DNA of 64,000 bases from Kangiella sediminilitoris (GCF_001708405.1 NZ_CP012418.1:1702501-1766500), one strand, 5' to 3'. Shown: positions 33,368 through 45,117, counted from the first letter of the stretch. Notes: generated by a model from the letters alone, not told the origin. A program made the numbers and translations.

Positions 33368-34828
33368 TTAAACGCGATAGTTCGGTGCCTCTTTCGTGAT
33401 CGACACATCATGCACGTGACTCTCGCTCATGCCAGCGTTAGTAACACGGACGAATTGAGCTTTGGTGCGCATTTCTTCAATGTTCTTACAACCAGTAAGA
33501 CCCATACTTGAACGCAAACCACCCATCATCTGGTGCACAATATTCATCATGTAACCTTTGTAAGGGACACGGCCTTCAATACCTTCCGGTACCAGTTTAT
33601 CTGCTGCGTTTGAACTCTGGAAATAGCGATCAGCGGAGCTGTTCTTCTGAGACATAGCACCAAGAGAACCCATCCCACGGTACGACTTATAAGAACGCCC
33701 CTGGTACAACTCAACTTCACCAGGAGCTTCTTCAGTACCCGCTAACATTGAGCCTACCATCACGCTGTATGCGCCAGCAGCTAATGCTTTACACATGTCA
33801 CCTGAGAAACGAATACCACCATCAGCGATGAATGGGATTCCAGTTCCTTCCAACTCTTTAGCAACACTTGAAATTGCAGAAATCTGAGGGACTCCAACAC
33901 CGGTTACGATACGTGTGGTACAGATTGAACCTGGACCAATACCTACCTTAACGCCATCAGCTCCAGCATCAACTAAAGCTCTTGCACCAGCACCAGTGGC
34001 AACGTTACCGCCAATGACCTGTTTCTCTGGATAGTTATCTTTGACCCACTTTACGCGGTCTAGAACGCCCTGAGAGTGACCATGAGAAGTATCTACTAGA
34101 ATAATATCAACACCAGCTTCAACAATAGCTGATACACGGTCCGGAGTTTCCGCACCTGTTCCAACAGCAGCACCAACACGCAGGTGACCGTAACGGTCTT
34201 TGCAGGCGTTAGGCTTAGTTTCTGCATTATTAATATCTTTAACCGTGATCAGACCTTTTAATTCAAAGTTGTCATTAACTACTAAAAGTTTCTCAATACG
34301 GTTAGTATGCAACTTATCCAGGATTTCTTCCTGACTTGCACCCTCTTCAACCGTCACTAAACGTTCTTTTGGTGTCATCACACTTGATACTGGCTGACCG
34401 TCGCGTGTTTCAAAGCGAATATCACGGTTAGTGACAATACCAACCAGGTGATCACCTTCAACCACTGGCATTCCAGAAATGCCATGTTGCTGAGTCATCT
34501 GTTTTAACTGACCTACGGTAGTATCAGGAGTCACCGTAATCGGATCGCTAACAATACCGCTTTCGAATTTCTTCACGCGGCGAACATGGTTAGCTTGTTG
34601 CTCTATCGACATGTTTTTATGGATAAAGCCCATTCCACCTTCTTGCGCCAACGCAATAGCAAGACTGGATTCAGTCACAGTATCCATTGCAGCGGAAACT
34701 AGTGGAATATTTAGAGCGAAATCTCGGGTAATTTTAGTACGCAGGTCTGCATCGGCAGGAAGGACAGTAGAATGTCCCGGTACTAATAAAACATCGTCAA
34801 AGGTTAGAGCTTCCTCTATAATGCGCAT
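33368..34828 (-). CDS. guaB: Inosine-5'-monophosphate dehydrogenase
   Basis: GuaB oxidises IMP to XMP with NAD, the first step to GMP. I use the ATG at 34826-34828 ([18 protein letters not shown]), which gives 486 residues and matches family N-termini; a GTG four codons upstream is also open. The TIM barrel is interrupted by a CBS pair (about 95-205). The active-site loop is [17 protein letters not shown] with the catalytic cysteine, and [11 protein letters not shown] is the flap. guaB is divergent from xseA, as in E. coli. Confidence 0.97.
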   Translation of the reverse strand: MRIIEEALTFDDVLLVPGHSTVLPADADLRTKITRDFALNIPLVSAAMDTVTESSLAIALAQEGGMGFIHKNMSIEQQANHVRRVKKFESGIVSDPITVTPDTTVGQLKQMTQQHGISGMPVVEGDHLVGIVTNRDIRFETRDGQPVSSVMTPKERLVTVEEGASQEEILDKLHTNRIEKLLVVNDNFELKGLITVKDINNAETKPNACKDRYGHLRVGAAVGTGAETPDRVSAIVEAGVDIILVDTSHGHSQGVLDRVKWVKDNYPEKQVIGGNVATGAGARALVDAGADGVKVGIGPGSICTTRIVTGVGVPQISAISSVAKELEGTGIPFIADGGIRFSGDMCKALAAGAYSVMVGSMLAGTEEAPGEVELYQGRSYKSYRGMGSLGAMSQKNSSADRYFQSSNAADKLVPEGIEGRVPYKGYMMNIVHQMMGGLRSSMGLTGCKNIEEMRTKAQFVRVTNAGMSESHVHDVSITKEAPNYRV

Positions 34829-34888
34829 ATGGTGTACCACGTATTATTTAGCGTCAGCACGACAGGCGCTGACTAGATGAAGCGCGTT

Positions 34889-34917
34889 ATTATAACGTGC
34901 CTACACCGCCAAGGTAA
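34889..34917 (-). promoter_or_regulatory. Predicted guaB promoter
   Basis: Minus-strand TTACCT (34912-34917), 17-base spacer, consensus TATAAT (34889-34894). It predicts an mRNA leader of about 55 bases before the guaB ATG and lies in the short guaB/xseA divergent gap. Confidence 0.6.
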
Positions 34918-34942
34918 ATAACTAATTTCACGTGAATTAAAG

Positions 34943-36298
34943 ATGATACAACCAATTTTACAGCCGCAAGAGCCAACCGAACAACGAAAAGTCTATTCAG
35001 TCGCCGAAATTGCCCTAAGAGTCCGCCGACAGCTCGAGCAGGAAATTGGTCAGATATGGATCACAGGTGAGATTTCTAACTTGGCCACTCCGCGATCAGG
35101 GCACTGGTACTTTACCCTAAAAGACTCCGACGCCCAGTTGCGTTGCGCCATGTTTAAAAACAGAAACCGCAGCGTGCGCTTTAACCCCGAAGACGGGCAG
35201 CAAGTGTTACTCAGAGCAAAGCTGAGCCTTTATGAGCCACGAGGCGATCTACAGTTAATTGCCGAATATATGGAGCCGGCAGGTGAAGGTGCGCTACAAA
35301 TAGCCTTTAACCGTCTTAAAGAAAAACTTAATAATGAAGGGCTGTTTGATCCGGAACTGAAACGCCCTATCCCGGCTTATCCAAATAAAATCGGTATTAT
35401 TACTTCTGCTACAGGTGCTGCCATTCGAGATGTCCTTACCGTCCTCAAGCGCCGTATGCCACAGGTACCCATAATTATCTACCCTACGCAGGTGCAAGGT
35501 GAGAAGGCAGCAAAAACCATCATTCAACAATTGAAAGTTGCGAATGAACGGCAGGAGTGCGATGTTTTACTGGTAACAAGAGGCGGTGGCTCGCTGGAAG
35601 ATATGTGGTGTTTCAACGATGAACAGCTTGCTCGTGAAATACGTAATAGTCGTATTCCGGTAGTATCTGCGGTTGGTCACGAGGTTGACACCTCGATCAG
35701 CGATCTGGTTGCTGACCTGAGGGCTCCTACACCTTCTGCCGCAGCTGAAATGATGGTACCTAACCGCATAGACATCCTGCACAAGTTCCAGACATTGGAG
35801 CGGCGCCTTATAAATGAATTTCAGCATAGACTTGAAGTTACCCATGCCAGACTGGACAAGCTAACGACTCGAATTGTCCATCCAAAGCAAAGGTTGGCAC
35901 AAAGCCAGATAGACCTGCAAAGGCTTATCAAGCAGCTAAATACCTCTCAGGAACGCCTTTTAGAACAGAAAGCTTCTTCTCTGAGTACGCTCTCAGCTCG
36001 GCTAAAGAGTTACAACCCTCATAAACATCTGGAGCAGTCCACGGAACGTTTAGTTATAAAAGAGAAACAGCTACGTCAGGCAATAAAACATCAGCTGAAA
36101 TATTCCCAGCAAACATTCGCACTGGCAGCACAGAAACTTAACGATATTAGCCCGCTAGCGACTTTAAAAAGAGGCTATAGCATTACTCAAGATGAAGCCG
36201 GAAAACCTTTAAAGTCTGCTACAGAAGCGAAAAAGGCAAAGATATTAGTTACGAGATTAAATGAAGGGGAAGTAAGAAGCAAAGTGATCGATAGCTAG
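34943..36298 (+). CDS. xseA: Exodeoxyribonuclease VII large subunit
   Basis: XseA with the small subunit XseB degrades single-stranded DNA. The 451-residue protein has an N-terminal OB fold (about 20-115, GQIWITGEISNLATPRSGHWYFTLKD). The catalytic core follows with VLLVTRGGGSLEDMWCFNDE and VVSAVGHEVDTSISDLVADLRAPTPSAAAEM. A long coiled-coil region and a C-terminal LKRGYSI segment close the protein. The 3' end converges with der, four bases apart, inside a shared inverted repeat. Confidence 0.97.
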   Translation: MIQPILQPQEPTEQRKVYSVAEIALRVRRQLEQEIGQIWITGEISNLATPRSGHWYFTLKDSDAQLRCAMFKNRNRSVRFNPEDGQQVLLRAKLSLYEPRGDLQLIAEYMEPAGEGALQIAFNRLKEKLNNEGLFDPELKRPIPAYPNKIGIITSATGAAIRDVLTVLKRRMPQVPIIIYPTQVQGEKAAKTIIQQLKVANERQECDVLLVTRGGGSLEDMWCFNDEQLAREIRNSRIPVVSAVGHEVDTSISDLVADLRAPTPSAAAEMMVPNRIDILHKFQTLERRLINEFQHRLEVTHARLDKLTTRIVHPKQRLAQSQIDLQRLIKQLNTSQERLLEQKASSLSTLSARLKSYNPHKHLEQSTERLVIKEKQLRQAIKHQLKYSQQTFALAAQKLNDISPLATLKRGYSITQDEAGKPLKSATEAKKAKILVTRLNEGEVRSKVIDS

Positions 36299-36313
36299 CC
36301 GATCACTTCTTAC
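36272..36313. repeat. Inverted repeat spanning the convergent xseA and der stop codons
   Basis: AAGTGATCG (36282-36290) and CGATCACTT (36300-36308) are perfect arms around a 9-base loop; flanking GTAAGAAG (36272-36279) and CTTCTTAC (36306-36313) extend the symmetry with a small bulge. It lies within both coding ends. Without T tracts it may still define mRNA 3' ends for both genes. Confidence 0.5.
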
Positions 36314-37718
36314 CAAACTTCTTAATAGCACGTTTTTTCTTTAATCGCTGACGGCGTGTTAGTTCACGACTTTTGTTAGTCTTATCCGCAAAAGGGTTAT
36401 CCCCTTCTTTTGTTTCGAGTCGGATAGGCGTTCCAATTAAGTTTAATTTCTTTCTGAAAAAATTAATCAGATAACGCTTATAGCTTTCCTGTAGTTTACT
36501 GACCTGTTTGCCATGGATAACGATAATCGGGGGGTTGTGACCACCCGGATGCGCGTAACGAAGTTTGATACGACGCCCTTTAACCGCGTGCGGCTGGTGA
36601 CGATCGTAGGCCTGCTCTAATAGACGGGTGAGTTTGGATGAGGTCATTTCGACTAAAGCACTTTTCCACGCTTCATCGACTGAATCCCAAAGATGTCCAA
36701 CATTAGAGCCATGCAGAGCTGAAATAAAGTGGACTCGAGCAAAATCCACAAAACCGAGACGGCGATCTATTTCCATCTTCACGTCATCACGATCTTCCTC
36801 GGTCATACCATCCCATTTATTGATCGCAATAACCATCGAGCGTCCCGCTTCAATGATATGACTAATCAGGCTTAAGTCCTGATCGGTAATTGGTTCACGG
36901 GCATCCATCACCATGATAACCACATTGGCGTCGCTGATTGCCTGCAAGGTTTTTAAAACCGAGAACTTCTCGACAGCCTCTTTGACTTTTCCTCGGCGTC
37001 GGACACCCGCCGTATCAATCAACGTGTAGGGCTTTCCACGACGCTCCATTTCAATGTAAATGCTGTCACGCGTGGTTCCCGGCATATCAAACACAACAAC
37101 CCTCTCCTCACCAAGGAAACGATTTATTAGTGTTGACTTGCCCACATTAGGACGCCCAACAACAGCTAGCTTTAGGCCTTGCGCCTGTAATTCCTCAATC
37201 GTTTGCTCGTCCTGCTCAACCTGTTCTAAATCGAGGCTTTCCAAAACTGTATCAACCAGAGTCGAGACACCACGACCGTGCTCAGCGGCAAGGGGCAAAA
37301 TCGTCTGATAACCAAAGCTGTAATATTCTGCCAATGCGGCATCGGCGTGAACACCATCAACTTTGTTGACTACCAATATAACTGGTTTCTGCTGACGTCT
37401 TAATTGCTCTGCCACATATTCATCAGCCGCGGTCATACCGCTCCGAGCATCAACCAGGAATAAAACTATGTCAGCTTCTTCCACAGCCTGTAAAGACTGC
37501 TTGGCCATCAAGTCGTCGATACCTTCTTCATCACCCGCAATACCGCCGGTATCAATAATGATAAATGGCTGACCCTTCAATTTGGCCTGACCATACTGTC
37601 TATCCCGAGTCAGACCTGGCAGATTAGCTACAAGGGCATCGCGCGACTTTGTCAGCCGATTAAACAGGGTAGATTTACCGACGTTGGGTCGACCAACGAG
37701 CGCAATGACAGGAAGCAT
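36303..37718 (-). CDS. der: Ribosome biogenesis GTPase Der (EngA)
   Basis: Der has two tandem GTPase domains and helps assemble the 50S subunit. In 471 residues, G1 motifs are GRPNVGKST near 8-16 and [11 protein letters not shown] near 186-196. DTGGIAG and DTAGVRRR are G3 motifs, and NKVD and NKWD are G4. A KH-like domain follows and a basic tail ends in [17 protein letters not shown]. It lies five bases after bamB and is the last gene of the hisS-yfgM-bamB-der series. Confidence 0.98.
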   Translation of the reverse strand: MLPVIALVGRPNVGKSTLFNRLTKSRDALVANLPGLTRDRQYGQAKLKGQPFIIIDTGGIAGDEEGIDDLMAKQSLQAVEEADIVLFLVDARSGMTAADEYVAEQLRRQQKPVILVVNKVDGVHADAALAEYYSFGYQTILPLAAEHGRGVSTLVDTVLESLDLEQVEQDEQTIEELQAQGLKLAVVGRPNVGKSTLINRFLGEERVVVFDMPGTTRDSIYIEMERRGKPYTLIDTAGVRRRGKVKEAVEKFSVLKTLQAISDANVVIMVMDAREPITDQDLSLISHIIEAGRSMVIAINKWDGMTEEDRDDVKMEIDRRLGFVDFARVHFISALHGSNVGHLWDSVDEAWKSALVEMTSSKLTRLLEQAYDRHQPHAVKGRRIKLRYAHPGGHNPPIIVIHGKQVSKLQESYKRYLINFFRKKLNLIGTPIRLETKEGDNPFADKTNKSRELTRRQRLKKKRAIKKFGKK

Positions 37719-37723
37719 ATAAC

Positions 37724-38887
37724 TTACTCTTTTGAATCTTCTTCAAGTTGGTTAATGACATACATAAAACCAAAACGACTGACCATAATTAGTTCATCAT
37801 CAGTCACTACAGGTTGATGTGCAAAACCGTAGTCGTCAAGGTGATCACGTGCAACAAATTGACCAGTAGACTTATCCAGGAAATGGACATAGCCTTCAAA
37901 ATCGCCAACAACGATATAGTCACCAAAGTCTGCCGCTGCCGTAGGACTACGGTATTTCAAACCTTCCTGTTTCCAGGAAACTTCACCGGTTAAACGGTTT
38001 AGAGCGACTACGGTACCATCGTTAGTCACGGAGTACATACGCAACGAATCTACTAGCAGATCCTTAACAGTAGACAGCTCTTCGCGCCATAAGAAACGAC
38101 CATTGCTTAAATCCATCGCAATGGCATAACCATTATATCCTGCAGCGTATAAAGTTGTGCCAAAGACTACTGGAGTTGTATCTACGTCAACAATACGAGA
38201 GATTTCTGAACTGCCGCGCGGAGAGGATATGCGCTGCTCCCACAACATATCTCCGGATTCCTGATTGAATGCAACCATTTTGCCGTTGGCAAAACCAGTC
38301 AGAACGTATCCATTTGTCGCCAACGGTGCTGCCGTACCTCTAATCGTCAAATTGGGAATCACACGGTCATAAAACCACTCTTGTTCGCCATCAGTAATGT
38401 CTAAAGCAAAAATTCTGCCATCGGCAGTTCGTACTATAACCTTGGTACTTTCAATAGCTGGTTTTGCAAGTACTTCACTAGACACATCTGTACGCCAAAG
38501 CTCACTGCCATCATCTACATTGAGCGCAATGACCTGAGCCTTTTTTGTACCAATGACTATAATTCCGGCATTAGCTGTAACACCACCGGACAGAGGTAAT
38601 TTCAGATCAACTTCCCATTCGATGTCTCCAGATTCACGATCGAATGCTGTCACTAAACCTGCGACATCTGCTGTGATGATCATTTCGTTCCAAACAGCAG
38701 GCATCAAGTCACTATACTTCTCTCCGGCACCGTCACCAACAGACTCAGTCCAACGAACGTCAAGTTCAAACTGAGAGTCGACATCCTGAAGTTCAGATGG
38801 CTCGTTGAGCACTTCATCCGAGCAGGCAATTAAAAGTGTGCAAGCGGCAAGTGAAGTTAAAAGTTTTGACTTTAGGTTCAATCTCAT
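37724..38887 (-). CDS. bamB: Outer-membrane assembly lipoprotein BamB
   Basis: BamB is a beta-propeller partner of BamA in the outer-membrane protein insertase. The 387-residue precursor has a lipoprotein signal with lipobox LLIAC, Cys22 being lipidated. The body contains repeated PQQ-like blades such as [45 protein letters not shown] and [10 protein letters not shown]. It lies between yfgM and der as in E. coli. Confidence 0.95.
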   Translation of the reverse strand: MRLNLKSKLLTSLAACTLLIACSDEVLNEPSELQDVDSQFELDVRWTESVGDGAGEKYSDLMPAVWNEMIITADVAGLVTAFDRESGDIEWEVDLKLPLSGGVTANAGIIVIGTKKAQVIALNVDDGSELWRTDVSSEVLAKPAIESTKVIVRTADGRIFALDITDGEQEWFYDRVIPNLTIRGTAAPLATNGYVLTGFANGKMVAFNQESGDMLWEQRISSPRGSSEISRIVDVDTTPVVFGTTLYAAGYNGYAIAMDLSNGRFLWREELSTVKDLLVDSLRMYSVTNDGTVVALNRLTGEVSWKQEGLKYRSPTAAADFGDYIVVGDFEGYVHFLDKSTGQFVARDHLDDYGFAHQPVVTDDELIMVSRFGFMYVINQLEEDSKE

Positions 38888-38925
38888 ACTGTTATCCTAT
38901 ATTTAGAACGATTTCTAATTGTTGT

Positions 38926-39558
38926 TTATTCTTCGATCCCAAACTCAGACAAACGCAGTTGTAGCAATGGGTTAGTTGCTGACTCTGAAGCTGCTCTAGC
39001 TGCAATATACGCAGTTTTAGCCGCTTCACGATCATCTTTTGCTAACAGGGCTTCACCCTTAATAAATAGAGCACTTGATTTGTATGCTTCATTTGAAACT
39101 GAATCAGCCAGCTTAATTGCTTCATCATATTTCTGTTGCGCTAACAATACGCGACCTAGACGAATCTGAGCAAGAGGAGCGAAGGTCTTGTTACCTTGGT
39201 CAACAACCCAACGTAATTGTTCCGCTGCAGCGTCTAAATTATCTTCCGAAACTTTAATTTCAGCTAGCTTTAGAGCAGCCAATGAGGCATAACTTGTAGC
39301 GCTATGCTCAGTTTTTAATACCTCAGCTTTTTCAATAAACTGGCTCTGGTTATCGCTACCAGCTTCAATGGTTTGCATAGCTTCAGCATACTGCTGTGAA
39401 GCCTGCTCCGCTTTTTCTTGCTTGTACTCTTTAAACTGGTCCCAGCCGAAAATACCACCAAAACCAATAACAGCGCCTAGAATGATTGCAGCTCGGTTCT
39501 CTTTCCAAAACTGCTTAATAGCCTCGACCTGTTGTTCTTCTGTTTCATATTGAGCCAT
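38926..39558 (-). CDS. yfgM: YfgM family TPR protein, ancillary SecYEG translocon subunit
   Basis: YfgM is an inner-membrane anchored periplasmic TPR protein that works with PpiD at the SecYEG exit. The 210-residue protein begins with a cytoplasmic EEQQVEAIKQFWKENR segment and one helix at about 20-38 (AAIILGAVIGFGGIFGWDQF). TPR-like helices follow, such as EQLRWVVDQGNKTFAPLAQIRLGRVLLAQ. Its position between hisS and bamB confirms the call. Confidence 0.93.
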   Translation of the reverse strand: MAQYETEEQQVEAIKQFWKENRAAIILGAVIGFGGIFGWDQFKEYKQEKAEQASQQYAEAMQTIEAGSDNQSQFIEKAEVLKTEHSATSYASLAALKLAEIKVSEDNLDAAAEQLRWVVDQGNKTFAPLAQIRLGRVLLAQQKYDEAIKLADSVSNEAYKSSALFIKGEALLAKDDREAAKTAYIAARAASESATNPLLQLRLSEFGIEE

Positions 39559-39588
39559 TGCTGGCCTCCCGACATCTTACGTTTACTG

Positions 39589-40857
39589 TTAAATTAATGA
39601 TTTTAAAGTCTCAACCAGTTCTGATTGAGGAATCTGTAATTGCTCTTTTTGTTCGCGCAGAAATTTAATACCAATCGTAGCCTCTTGGACTTCCTGTTCC
39701 CCAAGTACTAAAGCAATGGTTGCACCGCTCTTGTCAGCACGCTTAAATTGCTTTTTAAAATTGCCGCCACCAAAATTATTTCGGACACGTAGCTGAGGTA
39801 TTTTATCCCGTAATGTTTCCGCTATCTGTATGGCATTGACTTCTGCACTATCGCCCAACGCTACTAAATATAAGTCAGCAACGCTAGGGGTTATTGGCTC
39901 GATATCTTCAATTAAAGCCACAATTCGCTCAATTCCCATAGCGAAACCACTGGCCGTGGTAGCGTGCCCACCAAGCTGTTCGGTTAGGCCATCATAGCGG
40001 CCACCGGCACAAATAGTTCCCTGGGCTCCAAGCTTATCGGTAATCCACTCGAAAACGGTGCGATTATAATAATCCAGCCCACGGACCAAATTAGTGTTAA
40101 CAACATACTCTATGCCATTAGCATCAAGGATTTGGCGCAATCTTTCGAAATGTTCTTTCGATTCTTCGTCAAGATGGTCTGATAGTTTTGGAGCATCTTG
40201 AACTAAAGCTTGGACTTCAGGATTTTTGCTATCCAAAATCCTTAAAGGATTCGTCATCAAGCGTCTCTGGCTGTCCTCGTCAAGCTTATCTTTAATCGGC
40301 TCGAGAAACTCAATCAGCCTATCACGATAGGCTGCACGGGCCTCATTTGAACCCAATGAATTAATTTCAAGCTGTACCGAGTCATGCAAGCCCAGCTCTT
40401 TCCATAAGCGAGCTGTCATTAAAATCAATTCAGCATCAACATCCGCTGTGGCTATACCAAACGTCTCAACACCCAACTGATGGAATTGACGGTAGCGGCC
40501 CTTCTGTGGGCGCTCATGTCGAAACATCGGCCCCATATACCATAAACGCTGCTCTTGGTTATACAGTAAGCCGTGCTCAATGCCAGCACGAACACAACTG
40601 GCAGTCCCTTCTGGACGCAAACTCAGACTGTCGCCATTACGGTCTTCAAAAGTATACATTTCCTTTTCAACGATATCGGTCACTTCACCGACAGCGCGCT
40701 TAAAAAGGTTTGTTTTCTCAACAATTGGCATTCTTATTTCTGAATAGCCATAACTGTCCATCAGTCGACGCAAAGTCGACTCCAATTTTTGCCAATATGG
40801 AGTTTGCTCCGGCAAAATGTCATTCATGCCGCGAATTGCTTGAATTTTTTGCGCCAA
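39589..40857 (-). CDS. hisS: Histidyl-tRNA synthetase
   Basis: This class II synthetase, 422 residues, starts at the third of three possible starts: TTG at 40855-40857 gives [16 protein letters not shown] like the E. coli protein and has a GGGA site six bases upstream. Motif 2 is [16 protein letters not shown], the HisA motif is [14 protein letters not shown], and motif 3 is GFAMGIERI. The anticodon-binding domain covers about 325-422. No histidine attenuator is seen upstream. Confidence 0.97.
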   Translation of the reverse strand: MAQKIQAIRGMNDILPEQTPYWQKLESTLRRLMDSYGYSEIRMPIVEKTNLFKRAVGEVTDIVEKEMYTFEDRNGDSLSLRPEGTASCVRAGIEHGLLYNQEQRLWYMGPMFRHERPQKGRYRQFHQLGVETFGIATADVDAELILMTARLWKELGLHDSVQLEINSLGSNEARAAYRDRLIEFLEPIKDKLDEDSQRRLMTNPLRILDSKNPEVQALVQDAPKLSDHLDEESKEHFERLRQILDANGIEYVVNTNLVRGLDYYNRTVFEWITDKLGAQGTICAGGRYDGLTEQLGGHATTASGFAMGIERIVALIEDIEPITPSVADLYLVALGDSAEVNAIQIAETLRDKIPQLRVRNNFGGGNFKKQFKRADKSGATIALVLGEQEVQEATIGIKFLREQKEQLQIPQSELVETLKSLI

Positions 40858-40965
40858 AATCAATCCCGATTCATTGTTAGTGAATGTTTTAGATAAGTGC
40901 GGAATTATAGCGAATTTGGCGAAAAACAGTAGTTATTTCGCCTGAAATTCGGTAATTACTGGATT

Positions 40966-42108
40966 TTAAGATTTAATCTCTTCGATTGGAAGCTGCTCAG
41001 CTCCCTTAGCCTTCTCTTCCTTCTGGGCCAGCTTTTCTGCGATTTTCTGTCGAATCTGCAACTCAAGCTCATCCACAAGATCTTCATTAGCAACTTTGTG
41101 GCTCTTTTCGCCATTCTGGTAGAGCATGCTTTTTTTGAAGCCACCGGTTAGACCAACAGATACTTCCTTAGCCTCCCCGGGACCATTCACCACGCAGCCT
41201 ATAACGGCTACATCCAGATGTTCGTTAACATCTTCCAGCCGCTCTTCAAGAGCGTTGACCGTTTTAATTACATCAAACTGCTGGCGGGAGCATGAGGGGC
41301 AGGCGATCAGGTTAATACCACGCTGGCGCAGGCCTAAGCTTTTAAGGATATCGTAACCAACTTTAACCTCTTCTACTGGATCAGCTGCCAACGAAATTCG
41401 AATCGTATCACCAATACCTTCGGCCAGAAGCATGCCAAGGCCTACAGAAGATTTCACAGTACCCGAGCGGAAGCTTCCTGCCTCAGTAATACCAAGGTGA
41501 AGTGGATTATCAATTTCTTTAGCCAGGATACGGTAAGCAGCTACCGTCATGAACACATCCGAAGCCTTTAGGCTAATCTTATAGTCCTTGAAGTTATGAC
41601 GTTCCAGAATTTCGATATGCCGATAAGCCGACTCTACCAAAGCCTCAGGTGTAGGCTCACCGTACTTTTCCTGAAGATCTTTCTCTAGAGAACCAGCGTT
41701 AACACCGATTCGAATAGGGATATTTCGTGCTTTAGCAGCGTCAACCACAGCTTTAACGCGTTCCTCAGCACCGATATTACCTGGGTTAATTCTTAAACAG
41801 TCAGCACCATACTCAGCTACTTTCAAAGCAATTCTGTAATCAAAGTGAATATCGGTGACAAGAGGTACTGGTGACTGCTTTTTTATTTCCTTAAAGGCTT
41901 CGGCAGCCTTCATGGTTGGTACAGACACCCGCACAATATCGGCTCCGGTCGCAGCCAAGGCTTCAATCTGCTTAACTGTGGCTTCAACATCACAGGTATC
42001 GGTGTTTGTCATGCTTTGCACACTTATTGGGGCATCACCACCCACAGGAACGTTACCGACCATGATTTGACGCGACTTGCGACGTTGGATCCAGGAATGA
42101 CCTTTCAT
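40966..42108 (-). CDS. ispG: 4-hydroxy-3-methylbut-2-enyl diphosphate synthase (flavodoxin) IspG
   Basis: IspG (GcpE) makes HMBPP from MEcPP in the MEP isoprenoid pathway, using a [4Fe-4S] cluster. I use the ATG at 42106-42108, 380 residues; a GTG four codons upstream is possible. The N-terminal TIM barrel has [17 protein letters not shown] and [19 protein letters not shown]. The C-terminal cluster domain has ligands in CPSCSRQ and CVVNGPGEA. It lies between rodZ and hisS, the common gammaproteobacterial order. Confidence 0.97.
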   Translation of the reverse strand: MKGHSWIQRRKSRQIMVGNVPVGGDAPISVQSMTNTDTCDVEATVKQIEALAATGADIVRVSVPTMKAAEAFKEIKKQSPVPLVTDIHFDYRIALKVAEYGADCLRINPGNIGAEERVKAVVDAAKARNIPIRIGVNAGSLEKDLQEKYGEPTPEALVESAYRHIEILERHNFKDYKISLKASDVFMTVAAYRILAKEIDNPLHLGITEAGSFRSGTVKSSVGLGMLLAEGIGDTIRISLAADPVEEVKVGYDILKSLGLRQRGINLIACPSCSRQQFDVIKTVNALEERLEDVNEHLDVAVIGCVVNGPGEAKEVSVGLTGGFKKSMLYQNGEKSHKVANEDLVDELELQIRQKIAEKLAQKEEKAKGAEQLPIEEIKS

Positions 42109-42189
42109 ACTCTTTCTCACCTGTTGCTAATTATGAGCAACACTTTCAATAGGTTGTTTAATCAGATGCGACTAAAATCGTTACGCTTA

Positions 42190-43152
42190 CTACTCATCAC
42201 CCAAGGTTAACTTGGCTGCTCTAGTGTCAGGGTAAGCAGATAAATCAACAGCCTCACCGTCAAAGGTTAATTGTACCGCTGAAGGCTTACCCAACGTCAA
42301 GCTATATGGAGTTTCCCCAGATAATTGCAAGTCTGAACCTGCTTGCTTGATTCCTAAAGCAAGCACTTTGCCAGTTGCATCTTCAATACGGACCCAGCAG
42401 TCGCTGGTAAAATTCAAAACCAGGCTTTTACCCAAAACAGACTGACTTGTTGTTGATGCAGCTGCTGTCTGGGTCTGCGAAGAGTCAACATCCTCCGCTT
42501 GTTCCTGGGTAAGGTTTATTTCGCCGGATTGAGAAGAGTCAGCACTAGCCTCCTGGTTACTAGAAGTACTAAGGGGCTCCTGCTCAACTGCTAGTTCATC
42601 TTCCTGAATCGATTCGCTATCCTGTACTAGAGCCTCACTCCCTTCTGTTGATTCCTCTGAACTTTCTAGTAACAGGGCAGAAGAAGTTGCCTGCTCAGCT
42701 TCACTATCTTGCGGAACGACCTTCTTCCACAATTCTTTTTCTACCACTACGTAATATATGGCAGCCACTAAAATGAGAATAATAATGCCGGTTATAACTT
42801 TAAACAGCCAATTACTTGATGTCATTGGCTGCTCCATTTCTACACCTCGTAGTTTTGGAGGTGGTTGTGAAAATAACTTATGTTTCTCACAGTAATGCTG
42901 GAAGTTAGCAACAATATCAACTTCTTCAAGCTTTAGTAGCTCGGCATAATTTTTTAAATAACCACGAAAGAAGGTTATCGGAAGCTCACTCTTATAGTCA
43001 TCCGCTTCGATTTGCTCTAACACGGGCATCGTCAGCTTCAAACTGGTGGAAACTTCTTTTAAAGATAACCCCTGCTCTTCGCGGGCTTGTTTTAATAATG
43101 CTCCAGGACCAAACTCATGCTCCTTGGAGCTTTGCTCGTAATTATCAGTCAT
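42190..43152 (-). CDS. rodZ: Cytoskeleton/cell-shape protein RodZ
   Basis: RodZ links MreB filaments to the peptidoglycan elongation machinery. The 320-residue protein has a cytoplasmic Xre-like HTH (about 12-80, LLKQAREEQGLSLKEVSTSL, then the MreB-contact helices), one transmembrane helix at about 115-135, a Ser/Glu/Gln-rich periplasmic linker (about 145-240), and a C-terminal DUF4115 beta domain (DCWVRIEDATGKVLALGI). It starts four bases after pilW. Confidence 0.94.
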   Translation of the reverse strand: MTDNYEQSSKEHEFGPGALLKQAREEQGLSLKEVSTSLKLTMPVLEQIEADDYKSELPITFFRGYLKNYAELLKLEEVDIVANFQHYCEKHKLFSQPPPKLRGVEMEQPMTSSNWLFKVITGIIILILVAAIYYVVVEKELWKKVVPQDSEAEQATSSALLLESSEESTEGSEALVQDSESIQEDELAVEQEPLSTSSNQEASADSSQSGEINLTQEQAEDVDSSQTQTAAASTTSQSVLGKSLVLNFTSDCWVRIEDATGKVLALGIKQAGSDLQLSGETPYSLTLGKPSAVQLTFDGEAVDLSAYPDTRAAKLTLGDE

Positions 43153-43156
43153 GGGA

Positions 43157-43948
43157 TTATCGAATGGTTAGGTATTCATTGGCTTGCTGCGAGTTCGGAT
43201 AAAGCTGCATTAGTTTCTCACCGTAACTCCGCATATTAGATCGGTGATTTAATACCTTAGCCACTTTATAACCCAGCAACAACGAATTCGGCGTCGGACG
43301 GCTTTTGCCCTCGAAACGATACAGATAATCAGATGCACGACGAGCATTGCCTCTTTCATAGTGAGTCATTGCCAAACCATACAGAGTCTTAGACAAATTA
43401 GGATTTATGGTTAAAGCCTTCTCGAAGTATTCTGAAGCTTGCTCATATTGTTTTGCGCTAATACTACAGAACCCAGCATTCTCATATGCTTCGCCGACCG
43501 AGGTATACTCAGGCTGATCAATGGCTTCTAAAAAGTACTCAATACCCTTGGCATACTCTTTTTTAGACTCACACAGGAAAGCTCCGTAGCCGTTTAAATA
43601 ATCAGGGTTATCGGGAGTTTCATCTAGAGCTCGCAAGTAAAACCTGTCAGCTTTATCGTACTCATAAACGGACTGATAGTAGTAGCCAAGCCCGTATAAA
43701 ACATCGGGCATATCCGGGCGATGCTCGTAAGCTTTAATCAGATTTTGTTTAGCACGCTCCATGTAACCACTTTCAATATACTTCAAACCCAACGCCAACC
43801 TGATTTCAGCGGCCTTGGTTTTATCTGCTTCTCCCTTTGGTACTTCAATACCATCATTAGTTGCAGCAGAAACGGTTGTCTTACTCGTTGTTTGACAGCC
43901 AGTCAAAAATATAAATGCGGCTAAAAAAATCCAATTTATTCGATTCAT
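43157..43948 (-). CDS. pilW: Type IV pilus biogenesis/stability lipoprotein PilW (PilF)
   Basis: This pilotin-type TPR lipoprotein helps the PilQ secretin assemble. The 263-residue precursor has a lipoprotein signal with LTGC (Cys18) and about six TPR helices pairs, for example AEIRLALGLKYIESGYMERAKQ and NLSKTLYGLAMTHYERGNARRA. Its place between rlmN and rodZ is typical of gammaproteobacteria with type IV pili. Confidence 0.9.
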   Translation of the reverse strand: MNRINWIFLAAFIFLTGCQTTSKTTVSAATNDGIEVPKGEADKTKAAEIRLALGLKYIESGYMERAKQNLIKAYEHRPDMPDVLYGLGYYYQSVYEYDKADRFYLRALDETPDNPDYLNGYGAFLCESKKEYAKGIEYFLEAIDQPEYTSVGEAYENAGFCSISAKQYEQASEYFEKALTINPNLSKTLYGLAMTHYERGNARRASDYLYRFEGKSRPTPNSLLLGYKVAKVLNHRSNMRSYGEKLMQLYPNSQQANEYLTIR

Positions 43949-43992
43949 GCATACCTACCCGGTCAATGTAATCAAACCCTGAACAATATGAT

Positions 43993-45117
43993 TTACACTA
44001 AAGCCCTAACATCAATATCATTCGAGAACTGTGTGCGCCTTTGTTGACGCTTCGTTTTATCATTAATTTTACCCGCCAATTGCCCACAAGCTGCATCAAT
44101 GTCATCACCACGTGTTCTACGAACCACAACAACAAAGCCATTCTTATGCAAATAATTACTAAATGCATCGATAGCCTCAGGCGTTGACGTTTCGTAATGC
44201 GACTGCGGAAACGGGTTGAATGGAATAAGATTAATCTTACAGGGTGTGTTTTTCAACACCTTAGCCAGTTCTTTTGCGTGTTCTATGGTGTCGTTAACAT
44301 CTTTTAACATTACATACTCAACCGTTACCTTTCTCGCAGCGTTGGATTTCTCCATATAACGGTGAACACTGGCCATAAATTCTTTGATTGGATATTTTTT
44401 ATTTATCGGTACTAACACATCACGCAACTCATCATTAGGAGCATGAAGCGATATTGCCAAGGCGACATCAATATCATCACCCATACGATCAAGTTGCGGA
44501 ACCATACCTGAAGTACTGAGTGTGACTCGGCGTTTTGACAAACCATACGCAAAATCATCAAGCATTAGTCCCATGGCGTTAATGACAGGCTGATAGTTAG
44601 CCAAAGGCTCGCCCATTCCCATCATAACAACGTTAGTTACTGCTCGATCATCACTCTTATGCTTACCATTCAAATAGCGCGCTGCATGCCAGACCTGACC
44701 AATAATTTCCGCAGTACTTAAATTACGATTGAAGCCCTGATAACCGGTAGAACAGAAGCTGCACTCAAGCGCACAACCCACTTGCGATGATACACACAAA
44801 GTGCCGCGGTGACGTTCTGGTATAAACACGGTTTCAATGGCCTGCCCACCAGGAATTTTCAACGCCCACTTAATAGTGCCATCACTCGACTCCTGAACAC
44901 TCAAAACTTCAGGGCCTTTGATTTCAGCGACTTCGGATAGTTTTTGGCGGCAAGCTTTACTGATGTTGGTCATTTCGTCGAAAGTCTCGACACCAAACTG
45001 ATGAATCCACTTCATGACCTGTTGAGCACGAAATGGCTTTTCACCAAGCTCTACAAAGAACTCGACCATTTCGTCGCGCGTCAGGTTGAGTAGGTTCGTT
45101 TTCTCTGGATTACTCAT
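43993..45117 (-). CDS. rlmN: Dual-specificity 23S rRNA/tRNA methyltransferase RlmN
   Basis: This radical SAM enzyme makes 2-methyladenosine at A2503 of 23S rRNA and A37 of some tRNAs. I use the ATG at 45115-45117 (MSNPEKTN), with AAGG eight bases upstream; an open frame extends 14 codons further. The 374-residue protein has the radical SAM motif [25 protein letters not shown] for SAM binding, [12 protein letters not shown] and the catalytic [12 protein letters not shown] cysteine. It begins the pilW-rodZ-ispG-hisS direction. Confidence 0.97.
   Translation of the reverse strand: MSNPEKTNLLNLTRDEMVEFFVELGEKPFRAQQVMKWIHQFGVETFDEMTNISKACRQKLSEVAEIKGPEVLSVQESSDGTIKWALKIPGGQAIETVFIPERHRGTLCVSSQVGCALECSFCSTGYQGFNRNLSTAEIIGQVWHAARYLNGKHKSDDRAVTNVVMMGMGEPLANYQPVINAMGLMLDDFAYGLSKRRVTLSTSGMVPQLDRMGDDIDVALAISLHAPNDELRDVLVPINKKYPIKEFMASVHRYMEKSNAARKVTVEYVMLKDVNDTIEHAKELAKVLKNTPCKINLIPFNPFPQSHYETSTPEAIDAFSNYLHKNGFVVVVRRTRGDDIDAACGQLAGKINDKTKRQQRRTQFSNDIDVRALV

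Noticed and set aside
39589-40963. Histidine attenuator before hisS
   Set aside because: The short gap after ispG holds no His-rich frame and no terminator-antiterminator pair.
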